Shown here: piece after piece, positions 7,062 to 16,576 of the stretch | Numbering within the stretch: position 1 is the stretch's first letter | Layout of the letters: each line of letters begins with the position of its first letter | From: Terriglobus albidus | GTDB taxonomy: Bacteria; Acidobacteriota; Terriglobia; Terriglobales; Acidobacteriaceae | NCBI RefSeq assembly: GCF_025685425.1 | Contig: NZ_JAGTAS010000057.1 | Location: forward strand, 372,001 to 436,000 | Direction of reading: 5' to 3' | DNA: 64,000 nucleotides | Translations under genes and position numbers: made by a program | Notes under the pieces: generated by a model | What the model was told of the DNA's origin: nothing | The model's database searches: none | What the model saw: the letters and a program-made list of their open reading frames with translations, nothing else

Positions 7062-9629
7062 CTACTCTTCGCGTAGGACTTCCAGCGGTTTCTGGCCGAG
7101 TACTCGGTGGCTGGCGATCCAGCCGGTAGCCACTGCCATGACTGCGGTGCCCGCCATCATGGCAAGATCGGTGATCCAGGGAAGATGAAACTCGATATTC
7201 ATCTGGCGCTGCATAAACCGGGCGACCACCGTGGCAAAAATGACTCCCGTGAAACCGGCGACCAGGCCCAAAACGGCGAACTCGATTGAGAAGACCGTCG
7301 CGATGCGCGAGCGGGTCGCTCCCAACGTCTTGAGTACAACGACCTCGCGGATGCGGCGGTAGCGTGTGCCTGCAATCGAGGACGCCAGAATCACCATGCC
7401 CGCAAAGATGGAAAACGCCGAGAGGAACTGAATCACCACGGTGATCTGCAATACGACCTGGCGGATGGTCTCAAGCGCCTGCGCCACATCGATCACCGTA
7501 ACCGTGGGGTAGGCGGTGAACATAGCGCGTTCGAGCTGCCCAACTTTCTTCGGATCGACATGTGCGCCGCCATACCAGACGACCGGGAAGCCCTGCAGAG
7601 GAGCCTTTGGCAGAATGAACTCTGCACGGGAGTACGCATGCTGACCGTCGGACTTAATAATTGCAGCCACGACGGCATCAATCGGCTTGTCCTGTGCCGA
7701 GAAAACAATGTGGCTGCCCAGGTTGACACCGAGGCGCTGACTCATACGTTGCCCGATTGCCACCTGCGGCTCCGTAGTTCCGGGCTTCCACCATTCTCCC
7801 TGCAGTACCGTCGTGCCGGGCGGAAGTTCGTCGGACCAGGTGAGTTGGATCGACTGGAGCATCCGCTTCGGGAAATTGGTCAGCCGCAGGTCCTTCGCCG
7901 CAACGCCGTTCACGTTGGTGATGCGCGAGCTGATGACCGGGATCAGCTCCGGTTCAGCCGTAACTCCGGGCTGGCTGGTCAACACCTTGCGTACGCCTTC
8001 AACCTCGGCGTTGGCGATATCGACCAGAAAGATATTTGGGATCTTCGGCGAAGAGACAATACGTAGCTCGCGGACCACCGCCTGCTGCATGAGAAAGACA
8101 GTTGTAATCTGCATGACACCCAGACCGACAGCGGCGAGCAGAGCCGCCGATGGATTGCCGGGGCGATAGAGATTGGCCAGACCGTGGCGAATGGCCGAGG
8201 GCAATCTTAGTCCGGCTCCGCGCAGAAAGCGGCGCAGAACAGCAAGTAAGATCGCGGCTGCAGCGAGAAGAGCGACCAGAACCCCGCCAAGACCGGCGGC
8301 GAAGGTCCTACCGGTCTGCGCTGAATCGCTCAAGGTGGCGGCAATGAGGGCGAGGCCGAGCAGGATCACGAGGGTGGCTAGAAGCTGCGCCCAGTTCGAG
8401 AGCAATCGCCCCCAGAACGCCTTATGAATCGGTTCATCGGTCTGCTCCACCGCGCGGCGAAGGATCAGGATGGGGCGCACCTTGCGGATATCCAGCAGAG
8501 GCGGCAACGTGAATAGCAGGGTCGTCAGCAGACCGGCGGCCAGTCCGGTGCCAACGGCACGCCAATCGAGTGTGAAGGGCGGTTCGACATTAATGAGGCG
8601 GCGCAGCAGTACCGGCAGGAATCGCTGCACAGCAGTGCCCATGGTGACACCAAGCAGACCGCCGAGCGCACCAAGCAAAATCGTCTGCAGCAGATAGATA
8701 CGCATGATCTGCGAAGACCCGGCGCCGAGCGACTTCATGATGGCGATGGTGTCCATGCGCTGCTGCAGATGGGCACGCATGGCCATGGCAACACCAATGG
8801 CTCCAAGGACAAGGGCGACCAGGCTCATCAGACTCAGAATGCCGGTGGCCCGGTCCAGCCCCTGCGTCAGCGCGGGATTGGTCTCGCGGTAGTCAGTGAC
8901 CTGTGCTTCAGGCAGCAACGCGACCAGGCGCTCCTTCCAGGCCGCGACCTGCTGCTCGGAGCTTCGTGCCGGGAGCTCGAAGAGAAAGCGCTCATTCGAC
9001 CGGTTCCCTTCGGCGATCAAACCGGCATCTTCCAATCCCTTACGCGTGATGATGACACGCGGACCCGCCGCGAACGATCCCGAAAGGCGGTCCGGCTCAT
9101 TCGTCACAACACCTGCGATGGCGAACAGACCGTCGCCGATCTTCACGCGATCCCCAACCTTGAGATTCAGACGGATCAGAAGGTCTTCGGCGACGACGAT
9201 CGTGTTGTCATGCAGTACATTGCGGAGCATGGCCTTCGGCGCAAGATCCACTGTTCCATAGAACGGGTAAACAGCAGGGTCGATCGCCTTGAGCGAGACC
9301 AGGAGAGGGTCGAGCGAGTGCTCGGCGGAAGCCATCGCCACCATCTCGGTGACGGTCGTCAGACGTAGCCCCTCACGCTCCATCGCCTGCAGGCCTTCCT
9401 GCTCTTTAGGAGTCGGCTGGGCGAACATGCGGGCAGCCAGATCAGCCGCCATGATGGAGCGTGCGCGCACGAGCAGCTCTGTGCGGAAGGCGCCGCTGAA
9501 GCCGCGAACGCCGGTAAGCGCGGCAACACCGACTGCAACCGAGAGAATGACGAAGGCGAACTTTCCCTTCGACGAGCGCATCTCACGCCAGGCGATACGG
9601 CGGGCGGAGGTCCAACTGAGTGACGGCAT
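7062..9629 (-). CDS. ABC transporter permease, FtsX/MacB-like (YbbP type)
   Basis: 855 residues. An N-terminal membrane segment (FAFVILSVAVGVAALTGVRGF) is followed by a long MacB-type periplasmic domain, then FtsX-type blocks of three to four helices (ILSLMSLVALVLGAIGVAMAMRAHLQQRMDTIAIMKSLGAG and, near the C-terminus, ASSIAGTRYRRIREVVVLKTLGATRSRI). Two FtsX domains plus about ten helices match the YbbP family of large permeases rather than the smaller LolC/E. Its ATPase lies immediately upstream with no gap between its stop and this ATG, so they form one complex. Likely role: lipoprotein or lipid-linked substrate extraction from the inner membrane; substrate unknown. Confidence 0.85.
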   Translation of the reverse strand: MPSLSWTSARRIAWREMRSSKGKFAFVILSVAVGVAALTGVRGFSGAFRTELLVRARSIMAADLAARMFAQPTPKEQEGLQAMEREGLRLTTVTEMVAMASAEHSLDPLLVSLKAIDPAVYPFYGTVDLAPKAMLRNVLHDNTIVVAEDLLIRLNLKVGDRVKIGDGLFAIAGVVTNEPDRLSGSFAAGPRVIITRKGLEDAGLIAEGNRSNERFLFELPARSSEQQVAAWKERLVALLPEAQVTDYRETNPALTQGLDRATGILSLMSLVALVLGAIGVAMAMRAHLQQRMDTIAIMKSLGAGSSQIMRIYLLQTILLGALGGLLGVTMGTAVQRFLPVLLRRLINVEPPFTLDWRAVGTGLAAGLLTTLLFTLPPLLDIRKVRPILILRRAVEQTDEPIHKAFWGRLLSNWAQLLATLVILLGLALIAATLSDSAQTGRTFAAGLGGVLVALLAAAAILLAVLRRFLRGAGLRLPSAIRHGLANLYRPGNPSAALLAAVGLGVMQITTVFLMQQAVVRELRIVSSPKIPNIFLVDIANAEVEGVRKVLTSQPGVTAEPELIPVISSRITNVNGVAAKDLRLTNFPKRMLQSIQLTWSDELPPGTTVLQGEWWKPGTTEPQVAIGQRMSQRLGVNLGSHIVFSAQDKPIDAVVAAIIKSDGQHAYSRAEFILPKAPLQGFPVVWYGGAHVDPKKVGQLERAMFTAYPTVTVIDVAQALETIRQVVLQITVVIQFLSAFSIFAGMVILASSIAGTRYRRIREVVVLKTLGATRSRIATVFSIEFAVLGLVAGFTGVIFATVVARFMQRQMNIEFHLPWITDLAMMAGTAVMAVATGWIASHRVLGQKPLEVLREE

Positions 9630-10322
9630 CTACTCGACCGCCTTTCGCTCATCGGCGACGATAAGACCATCCTTAAGGAGAATGCGTCGCCCGGCGAGAG
9701 CGGCGATATTGGGGTCGTGCGTCACCATCACCAGGGTGGTGCCCGAGGTGCGGTTCATCTCCAGCAGCAGCTCCAACACGTGGGTCCCGTTGGCCGAGTC
9801 CAGATTGCCGGTCGGTTCGTCAGCCAACACCACCGGCGGTCGCAGCATGAATGCACGAGCAATAGCCACGCGCTGCTGTTCTCCTCCGGAAAGCTGAACC
9901 GGATAGTGGTCCATGCGGGCTTCAAGACCGACGCTGGAAAGAAGCTCCTTCGCGCGGGCAAGACCTTCAGAGCCTAAATTGAGCTCGTAGGGCAGAAGCA
10001 CGTTTTCCAGCGCGGTGAGCGTTGGAATGAGTTGATAAGACTGGAAGACAAAGCCTATCTTTTTGCCTCGCACCTGGGCGAGCCGATCTTCGGGCAGGTA
10101 GCTGATGCTCTCTCCGGCGATCTTTACATCGCCGGTCGTAGGCGTGTCCAGACCGGCCAGCAGGCCGAGCAGCGTGCTTTTTCCGGAGCCGGAAGATCCC
10201 ATGATGGCGACAAACTCGCCGTGGGCGACGTCAAAGTCGATGCCCTTCAGAATTTCGACAGTCCGCCGGCCGTTGCGGATAGACCGCGTCAGATTGGTTA
10301 CCTCGATCATGGCTTCGTTCAA
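9630..10322 (-). CDS. ABC transporter ATP-binding protein (LolD/YbbA type)
   Basis: 230 residues. Walker A GSSGSGKST near residue 42, Q-loop (FVFQSYQLIPTLTALENVLLP), signature LSGGEQQRVAIARA, Walker B VVLADEPTGNLDS and switch His in VMVTHD: all catalytic elements of the MacB/LolD subfamily are intact. TTG at 10322 has GGGGAGAG at good spacing; the ATG at 10310 (MIEVTNL) is the alternative start. Its stop codon abuts the ATG of the FtsX permease, so the two are translationally coupled. It energises that permease from the cytoplasm. Confidence 0.9.
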   Translation of the reverse strand: MNEAMIEVTNLTRSIRNGRRTVEILKGIDFDVAHGEFVAIMGSSGSGKSTLLGLLAGLDTPTTGDVKIAGESISYLPEDRLAQVRGKKIGFVFQSYQLIPTLTALENVLLPYELNLGSEGLARAKELLSSVGLEARMDHYPVQLSGGEQQRVAIARAFMLRPPVVLADEPTGNLDSANGTHVLELLLEMNRTSGTTLVMVTHDPNIAALAGRRILLKDGLIVADERKAVE

Positions 10323-10353
10323 TTCGCTCTCCCCAATTCGCTACACTGCTTGC

Positions 10354-11070
10354 GTGAACCTGTCGCGGATCGCCCTGTCCCTCGCCCTGTCGCTCACCCT
10401 TACCGGATGCAAAACCAGCGATGGCGCCAGGCGCGCCGAAGACTACTCCCGCGACACCCGCCCGGCCAAGCCAATGGCCCAGAACCCCTCCCCGGCGGCA
10501 ACCTCAACTACCAAAGACGAACGTCCTGTGATTTTATGCTTCGGCGACTCAATTACTGCCGGCTATAACCTTGATGCCGGCGAAAGTTACCCGGATTACC
10601 TGCAGAAAGCTCTGGATGAAAAGGGGTACAAGTACCATGTCGTCAACCAGGGCATCTCTGGTGACACCACAAAAGACGCACTTGCCCGTGTGGAAGACGC
10701 CATTGCACTGCATCCTGCCGTGATCCTGGTAGAACTCGGCGGCAACGACGGGTTGCGGGGCATCCCTATTCCCAGTACGCGAGCAAACTTTGACGGCATT
10801 CTGGCGAAACTGACAGCCACCGGGGCGAAGGTCATCCTGCTGGGCATTACTCTGCCGCCGCAGTACGGCAAGGTCTACATCGACCAGTTCAACGAGACCT
10901 ATGCATTGATGGCGACGAAGTACAGACTCACGCTCTTCCCGTTCCTCTATAAGGATGTATACGGGATCCGGGGTGCGATTCAGCGGGATGGGATCCATCC
11001 AACAGCTCTTGGCAGCCAGTTGATCGTGAAGAATGTTCTTCCCCTTGTGGAACCGAACTTGAAACGATAA
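10354..11070 (+). CDS. GDSL/SGNH esterase lipoprotein (TesA-like arylesterase)
   Basis: 238 residues from a GTG. The N-terminus NLSRIALSLALSLTLTGC is a lipoprotein signal with lipobox LTGC, so the enzyme should be membrane-anchored. The SGNH blocks are present: FGDSITAG (nucleophile Ser), GISGDTTKDAL (Gly), ELGGNDGLRG (Asn) and DGIHPTALG (Asp/His). Members hydrolyse aryl esters, thioesters or lysophospholipids. An ATG 15 codons upstream (10309) is in frame, but it would put extra polar residues before the signal peptide and it overlaps the divergent ABC gene start. Confidence 0.85.
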   Translation: MNLSRIALSLALSLTLTGCKTSDGARRAEDYSRDTRPAKPMAQNPSPAATSTTKDERPVILCFGDSITAGYNLDAGESYPDYLQKALDEKGYKYHVVNQGISGDTTKDALARVEDAIALHPAVILVELGGNDGLRGIPIPSTRANFDGILAKLTATGAKVILLGITLPPQYGKVYIDQFNETYALMATKYRLTLFPFLYKDVYGIRGAIQRDGIHPTALGSQLIVKNVLPLVEPNLKR

Positions 11071-11105
11071 CTTTTTTCAGTAAAGAACGAGACGTTGCCG
11101 CCGAT

Positions 11106-11174
11106 AGAGCATTTTCCCTGTTGCTGGTATCCGGAAGAGGAGTCCAGTGGCGTTTTCATTGCAGAAAACGCTCT
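11106..11174 (-). repeat. Interspersed MITE-like repeat, shortened copy (C)
   Basis: A 69 bp element starting AGAGCATTTTCCC and ending GAAAACGCTCT, bounded by TA. It keeps only the right half of the full element in inverted orientation plus both termini, so it looks like an internal-deletion derivative. It follows the GDSL esterase stop by 35 bp. Confidence 0.7.
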
Positions 11175-11248
11175 AGCCGTTATCGTAACTACCTGACTTG
11201 TTACCTTTTCTCCCTATTCAGAGAGTGCGCTAAAGCACACCGTGAGTG

Positions 11249-11281
11249 GGCCGATAAAGTCGCAGTAACACCTTATCGGCC
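11249..11281 (+). promoter_or_regulatory. Inverted repeat abutting the EAL-HDOD start codon
   Basis: GGCCGATAA at 11249-11257 and TTATCGGCC at 11273-11281 form a perfect 9-bp inverted repeat with a 15-nt loop, and the second arm ends at the base before the ATG. No Shine-Dalgarno is visible between arm and start. It could be an operator or a translation-controlling hairpin, or the real start may be further in. Confidence 0.5.
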
Positions 11282-12586
11282 ATGGTCACGAAAGGTACTG
11301 TGCAACTCTCGGCGCCAGTTCGCAACATCACACCTCAGGGCCCCGCAGCAACCATGCAGGCGCCTGCCGCAGCGGCAGACGGCTCAATGCGTTTCCTGGC
11401 CAAGCAGCCGATCATGACAGCGGCGCGCAAGACAATTGGGTATGAGCTGTTGTTCCGCGCCACGTGGGAGAACCGTTTTAGCGGTGATGGCGAAGCGGCC
11501 TCAAACAGCATCGTGGATTGGGCCGTTACCCACGGATTCGAATCGTTAGTAGGTGAAGCCAAACCGTTTGTTAACTGCACTCGCGCACTGCTGATAAGCC
11601 GATGCGCTACGCTGCTGCCCAAAGGAACCGTTCTTGAGATTCTGGAGAACGTCGAGGCGGACGAGGAGGTTCTGGAAGCGTGCCGCTACTACCGCAGTCA
11701 GGGATTCGCACTGGCGTTGGACGACTATGATTTCCGCGAGCAATGGGAACCGTTTCTTCCGCTTGTGCAATATGTCAAAATCGATTTCTCCCAGACCATC
11801 CCCGAGGATAGAAAAAAGACGATCAAGCGGCTGAAGCCAGGCGGCATGCGCTTTGTCGCCGAAAGGATCGAGGACGCCGATCAATTGAAGGTAGCTGTTG
11901 CGGAAGGGTTTGATTTCTTCCAGGGCTATTTCTTCATGAAACCCCTCATGACTGCACGGCGCGGTCCGGGAAAGTCCATTCATCAACTGCAGTTGCTGGC
12001 TGAAATCTGCAAGCCGAGCCTGAACCTGGAAAACTTTCTTCATATTCTGCGCTCTGAACCGGCCATCTGCTATCGGTTGCTCCGCTACGTTAACTCCGCT
12101 GCCGTCGGTCTGCGCCGTACCGTTACAGATTTGCGACATGCCATTATGCTGATCGGCGAAGAGGAAAGCCGCAGAATCGTCCGTACCACGCTGGCCGCCG
12201 AACTCACGGGAGGATCTGGGATCGAGGCAATGGAACGCTGTGTCCAGCGGGCACGTTTCTGTGAGCTGCTGGCGACAGATCTGAACAGCCCTCGTGAAGA
12301 GCTCTATTTGATGGGTATGCTCTCTGCGGTCCTGCCCATGTTAGAGATGGACGTTAAAGATGCAGCCGCCAATCTTCCTTTGCGGGAAGAGGTGATTGCA
12401 GCACTGACCGACCCAGCAATCGAAGAGGCTCATGCGCATGCGCTTTCACTTGCGGTTGCGTACGAGCGCGGCGATTGGGGCAGGATGATCGAGTCGTGCA
12501 ATCGGCTCGGTATCGCCGAAGACGACGTCGCCGCCAAGCATTATGCGGCGGAACAGTGGACCAGCGCCGTCGTCCATCATCTATAG
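11282..12586 (+). CDS. Degenerate EAL + HDOD signalling protein (YuxH-like)
   Basis: 434 residues. Residues about 35-230 are an EAL-like barrel (FLAKQPIMTAARKTIGYELLFRA, LEILENVEADEEVLEAC, ALDDYDF, VKIDFSQ), but the EAL signature reads ELL and several metal ligands of active c-di-GMP phosphodiesterases are missing, so catalysis is unlikely. Residues about 245-430 form an HDOD domain (LLRYVNSAAVGLRRTVTDLRHAIMLIGEE). This architecture is a non-catalytic signalling or adaptor protein family (YuxH, CdgJ). The first 35 residues are low-complexity and may not be translated if a later ATG (11354 or 11387) is used. Confidence 0.85.
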   Translation: MVTKGTVQLSAPVRNITPQGPAATMQAPAAAADGSMRFLAKQPIMTAARKTIGYELLFRATWENRFSGDGEAASNSIVDWAVTHGFESLVGEAKPFVNCTRALLISRCATLLPKGTVLEILENVEADEEVLEACRYYRSQGFALALDDYDFREQWEPFLPLVQYVKIDFSQTIPEDRKKTIKRLKPGGMRFVAERIEDADQLKVAVAEGFDFFQGYFFMKPLMTARRGPGKSIHQLQLLAEICKPSLNLENFLHILRSEPAICYRLLRYVNSAAVGLRRTVTDLRHAIMLIGEEESRRIVRTTLAAELTGGSGIEAMERCVQRARFCELLATDLNSPREELYLMGMLSAVLPMLEMDVKDAAANLPLREEVIAALTDPAIEEAHAHALSLAVAYERGDWGRMIESCNRLGIAEDDVAAKHYAAEQWTSAVVHHL

Positions 12587-12597
12587 GAAATGTGGCC

Positions 12598-13473
12598 TCA
12601 GCCAATCACAACGATCGGCTGCATTAATGTCCCTGCGATACGTTTGCCTATCGCAATCAGATGGCGCTGACCTTCGAAGATCTTCACCAGGGGAGCACTG
12701 GAGAACTCCGGCAGATTCACAGCCATACCATTGCGCAGACGACCTGCTGTTGCAAGATCGGCTGTCACCGACGGCATCTCTGCTAAGACGGTGCGCGGAT
12801 GCGGCAGAGCTGCTTCCAACTCACCTCGTGAAGCGAGCATTTCCATCGTCTCCAAAGACATCGTCTGATCGAGAGTAAACACGCCGGCGCGAGTACGGCG
12901 GAGTTCTGTCAGATGCGCACCGCAACCTGCCAATCTCCCCAGATCGTGCGCCAGCGAGCGGATATAGCCACCGGCGGAGACCTCCGCGACAAAACCGACG
13001 GTCTCTCCTTCCATTTCGGTGAGCTCAAACCGATTCACCGTAACGCGGGCCGCCTTCACCGGAACCTCTTTGCCGGCACGTGCCAGTTTGTGCGCCGGCA
13101 CGCCGTTGATCTTCTTTGCAGAGAAGGGCGGCGGCATCTGCTCGATCTCGCCACGGAAACGCGACGCCAGATCGCGCAGCTCTTCGAGGGTTTGCGTCAA
13201 CGGCTGCGGTAACGCTGCCGGCTCGCCTTCCACGTCGTATGTATCCGTCCCAAAGCCGAACCGGATCGCGCCGGTATAGGCCTTCTCGGCGCTGGAAAAG
13301 AACTGCGCCAGACGGGTCCACTTTCCCAGAAGAAGCGGAAGAACGCCGGTAGCCATCGGATCAAGCGTTCCGAGATGGCCAATGGATTTCTCGCCCGTCG
13401 CGCGGCGAACACGATTGACAACGTCATGCGAGGTCATCCCCGCGGGTTTATCCAGTACTAAAAGTCCGTTCAC
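12598..13473 (-). CDS. truB: tRNA pseudouridine(55) synthase TruB
   Basis: 291 residues. MNGLLVLDKPAGMTSHDVVNRVRR, then the catalytic GTLDPMATGVLPLLLGK with the essential Asp, followed by PPPFSAKKINGVPAHKLARAG and SAGGYIRSLAHDLG, which are family hallmarks. It isomerises U55 in the T-loop of tRNAs. It is the last gene of a leftward operon: folE ends 3 bp upstream of its ATG. Length is normal for the family. Confidence 0.96.
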   Translation of the reverse strand: MNGLLVLDKPAGMTSHDVVNRVRRATGEKSIGHLGTLDPMATGVLPLLLGKWTRLAQFFSSAEKAYTGAIRFGFGTDTYDVEGEPAALPQPLTQTLEELRDLASRFRGEIEQMPPPFSAKKINGVPAHKLARAGKEVPVKAARVTVNRFELTEMEGETVGFVAEVSAGGYIRSLAHDLGRLAGCGAHLTELRRTRAGVFTLDQTMSLETMEMLASRGELEAALPHPRTVLAEMPSVTADLATAGRLRNGMAVNLPEFSSAPLVKIFEGQRHLIAIGKRIAGTLMQPIVVIG

Positions 13474-13476
13474 GTT

Positions 13477-14067
<591 letters not shown>

Positions 14068-14076
14068 AGTGCTTCC

Positions 14077-14481
14077 CTACTCGCCACTGTACTCAAAAGA
14101 GTTGTTGGGCGTTTCTTCGATACGAATCTTCTCTACCTTTGCCGCGGTGAAACCCTTCAGAATCTCCCAGATGACAATGGCCAGATTCTCGGTAGAAGGA
14201 ACCAGAGCATCAAACTCCGGCAGGGTATTCAGGTTCTGATGATCGAACTTCGCGATCAGACGCTGGTGAGCGAACTCATCGATTTCAACCAGGTTGCAGA
14301 GCATGCCTGTCGTCGGGTCGACCGTTCCACTGAGAACGACCTCCAGCCAATAATTATGTCCATGGCCAAAGGGGTTATTGCACTTCCCGAAGACCTCACG
14401 GTTACGCTCGTCACTGAAGCCGTCCACGTGGAGACGGTGTGAAGCGCTGAAGCGATAGCGGCGACCAAGGTAGGCTTTCAT
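14077..14481 (-). CDS. 6-pyruvoyl-tetrahydropterin synthase / QueD paralogue
   Basis: 134 residues. PTPS fold: FSASHRL with a zinc His, CNNPFGHGHNYWLEV (catalytic Cys and HGH zinc ligands), KFDHQNLNTLPEF and PSTENLAIVIWE. The ATG at 14481 overlaps the stop of queD (ATGA), so it is coupled. It shares the CxxxxGHGHNY and PTSEN motifs with that neighbour and appears to be a tandem paralogue. One of the pair probably makes 6-carboxytetrahydropterin; the other could be a true PTPS or a specialised variant. Which is which cannot be settled by eye. Confidence 0.88.
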   Translation of the reverse strand: MKAYLGRRYRFSASHRLHVDGFSDERNREVFGKCNNPFGHGHNYWLEVVLSGTVDPTTGMLCNLVEIDEFAHQRLIAKFDHQNLNTLPEFDALVPSTENLAIVIWEILKGFTAAKVEKIRIEETPNNSFEYSGE

Positions 14482-14888
14482 GCTTCCCCCATATAGTCGG
14501 CGTACAGGTCTTCCATCTCGTAGACACGAACCTTCACCAGATCTGCCCCGGGAATCTTCCCTTCGAGACGCCGCCAAACGGCGATGGCAATGTTCTCGCT
14601 GGTCGGCTGCATTGTCCGAAACTCGGGGACTTCGTGGTTCAGATGGCGATGGTCATAAACACCAACGACCTCTTTTTCGAGGATGTCCTTCAACTGCTTC
14701 AGGTCAACGACAAAACCGGTGACGGGATCCACCTTTCCCTGAACCGTCACCTCCAGTGTGTAGTTATGCCCGTGGCCATTGCGGTTGGCACACTTACCGA
14801 AGACACGCTGATTCTCTTCCGGTGACCAGGAATCGACCCAGTAGAAATGGGACGCGGAGAACTCGGCTTTACGGGTTAACTGAACCAT
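14478..14888 (-). CDS. queD: 6-carboxytetrahydropterin synthase QueD-like
   Basis: 136 residues. FSASHFYWVDSWSPEENQRVFGKCANRNGHGHNYTLEV contains the catalytic Cys and zinc His ligands; DHRHLNHEVPEF and MQPTSENIAIAVW complete the site. QueD turns dihydroneopterin triphosphate into 6-carboxy-tetrahydropterin on the way to preQ0 and queuosine, which fits the downstream folE and truB. It is the first gene of a four-gene leftward unit (queD, PTPS paralogue, folE, truB). Confidence 0.85.
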   Translation of the reverse strand: MVQLTRKAEFSASHFYWVDSWSPEENQRVFGKCANRNGHGHNYTLEVTVQGKVDPVTGFVVDLKQLKDILEKEVVGVYDHRHLNHEVPEFRTMQPTSENIAIAVWRRLEGKIPGADLVKVRVYEMEDLYADYMGEA

Positions 14889-14931
14889 CTATTCAGTTTA
14901 GATGAGTCGAAAGCCCCGGAGGTACAGAAAC

Positions 14932-16239
14932 CTACTCCCACTCCATGGTCTTCTGGGACTCGATCTTGGCTGGATCGAGCTCGATGTTAAAACCCGGTCC
15001 CTGCGGAAGAGCGATCCTGGCGTTGTGCGGGAAAAGCGGATTCTTCTCGAAGTGATAGAAATGCGCCATCTTATTGACCAGGTACTCGCCCAGCGGGAAG
15101 GTCATGGGAGGCTGGCTCGCGATGACATGAAGCGCAGCGTGGAGGCAGTGGCCATGTGGCAGAACGGGAACGTCGTGCAATGCAGCCAGGGTCCCGATCT
15201 TTACCAGCTCCGAAACGCCGCCGCACCATTCGGGGTCGGCCTGAACCACATCGATGGCCTCGGCCTGCAGGTAACGCTCGACGTCCCAGCGGGTATAAAA
15301 GTGCTCCCCTGAGGCGACCGGGAAGTTGATCTTACGGCGCACCTGGGCGAAGGTTTCAATCTTGTTCGGCATGGTGATCTCTTCCACCCACCGCGGGCGA
15401 TACTGCTCCACCTGGCGAGCCCATTCGAGGGCATAGGTCATGTCCCAGCCGCTGTAGCAGTCGAACATGATCTCGACATCGTCTCCCACAGCCTCACGCA
15501 GAACCTTCACCAGCTCGATATTCTTACGCATGCCTTCCGGCCCTGCGCCGGGCCCATACGCCATGAACCACTTCATGTTGCGATAGCCCTCTTTCTTGAG
15601 AGCCGCTGCTCGCGTACGAACTGCCTCTGGCTCCAGCGAGAAACCGAGGCACGAAGCGTAGTACTCAACCGAGCTGCGTGTAGGACCGCCAAGCAGCCGA
15701 TAGACTGGAACGCCAAAGTAGCGGCCGCGAAGATCCCACAGGCAGATGTCGCAGGCGCTGATGGCCATCATAAAGATGGAGGCCCGCGACTGACGGTTGG
15801 AACGATACATCTCGTCCCACAACAGCTCTCCGGCTAATGGGTCTTTGCCAATAAGAAACTTCCGCAGGTCGCGCTGAACGATGACCGCGGCGTCCTCTTC
15901 GATGGGACCGTACAGACCTTCGAGCCCCTGGTCAGTCTTGATGCGGATATACATCGCCGAAGGCTTAGCAATACGATCCTTCCCGGTGGGATGGTCGGCG
16001 TAGACCGGCGGCCGGAGGTCGTCGTAGACATCGAGAGGACTCACCTGCTGTTGCCCGTTCACTCCCGCCGGAACGGAGTAGGACCCGCGGATCTCGAAGA
16101 TCTCGACATCGGTGATCTTGATAGGACCGTTCCGTCTTTGCCAATCGAAGAAAAGCCCATGAGCGCGGGGAACGACAGAGACAAAGGCGCTGGCGGCAAG
16201 ACCGCGGAGAACCTGACGGCGGGTAGCAAGAAACGTCAT
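14932..16239 (-). CDS. Tat-exported enolase-superfamily enzyme (mandelate racemase/muconate lactonizing type)
   Basis: 435 residues. The N-terminus TRRQVLRGLAASAFVSVV is a twin-arginine signal, so the folded enzyme is exported. The barrel carries the metal-ligand series FDCYSGWD, WVEEITMPN and ASGEHFYTRW, and a late PHGHCLHAALH histidine as general acid/base; the N-terminal capping domain has IRIKTDQGLEGLYGP. This fits sugar-acid dehydratases (galactonate/rhamnonate type) of the family. Substrate not assignable. The ATG at 16239 has AGGAAAG upstream; an ATG at 16260 is the alternative. Confidence 0.85.
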   Translation of the reverse strand: MTFLATRRQVLRGLAASAFVSVVPRAHGLFFDWQRRNGPIKITDVEIFEIRGSYSVPAGVNGQQQVSPLDVYDDLRPPVYADHPTGKDRIAKPSAMYIRIKTDQGLEGLYGPIEEDAAVIVQRDLRKFLIGKDPLAGELLWDEMYRSNRQSRASIFMMAISACDICLWDLRGRYFGVPVYRLLGGPTRSSVEYYASCLGFSLEPEAVRTRAAALKKEGYRNMKWFMAYGPGAGPEGMRKNIELVKVLREAVGDDVEIMFDCYSGWDMTYALEWARQVEQYRPRWVEEITMPNKIETFAQVRRKINFPVASGEHFYTRWDVERYLQAEAIDVVQADPEWCGGVSELVKIGTLAALHDVPVLPHGHCLHAALHVIASQPPMTFPLGEYLVNKMAHFYHFEKNPLFPHNARIALPQGPGFNIELDPAKIESQKTMEWE

Positions 16240-16361
16240 CGGATGGGCTTTCCTGAACATTTGAAGTGGCTGCGATACAGGACCTGCGTCGCGCCGACCA
16301 ATATAGTTCAGGTGTCGAAAATATGTCTACCGAGCACTGAGGAGATCGCTGTTGCCCCTTT

Positions 16362-16400
16362 TTGTCATTTCGCAGCGAAGCGGAGAAATCTGCTTCTCTA
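16362..16400 (-). repeat. Second interspersed repeat family, copy 2 (inverted)
   Basis: TGTCATTTCGCAGCGAAGCG then GAGAAATCTGCTTCTC, the reverse complement of the copy at 6991-7034 with a variant middle. It faces copy 3, about 60 bp away. Confidence 0.7.
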
Positions 16401-16459
16401 CCGATCTCCTCCGGGCTGATGAAAAGTAATCCGAAGGAAAGGCACCAAAGAAAAATCGG

Positions 16460-16505
16460 CAGAAAAGCAGATTTCTCCGCGACCTCCGGTCGCTACGAAA
16501 TGACA
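16460..16505 (+). repeat. Second interspersed repeat family, copy 3
   Basis: AGAAAAGCAGATTTCTCCGC, then ACCTCCGGTCGCTACGAAATGACA; nearly the same as copy 1 and inverted relative to copy 2. The pair could fold into a long cruciform. Confidence 0.7.
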
Positions 16506-16576
16506 AATAAAAAACTGGTTCAAACTTCGCCCGAATCCCAATCATCGCTACCGCGATGATTGGGGAACCAGTGGGT

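Larger units (their letters stand above)
16240..16576. other. Gene-free stretch holding two inverted repeat copies
   Basis: About 337 bp between the enolase-superfamily gene and the glycosyltransferase stop. It contains two facing copies of the second interspersed repeat family at 16362-16400 and 16460-16505 and no convincing gene. Confidence 0.55.
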
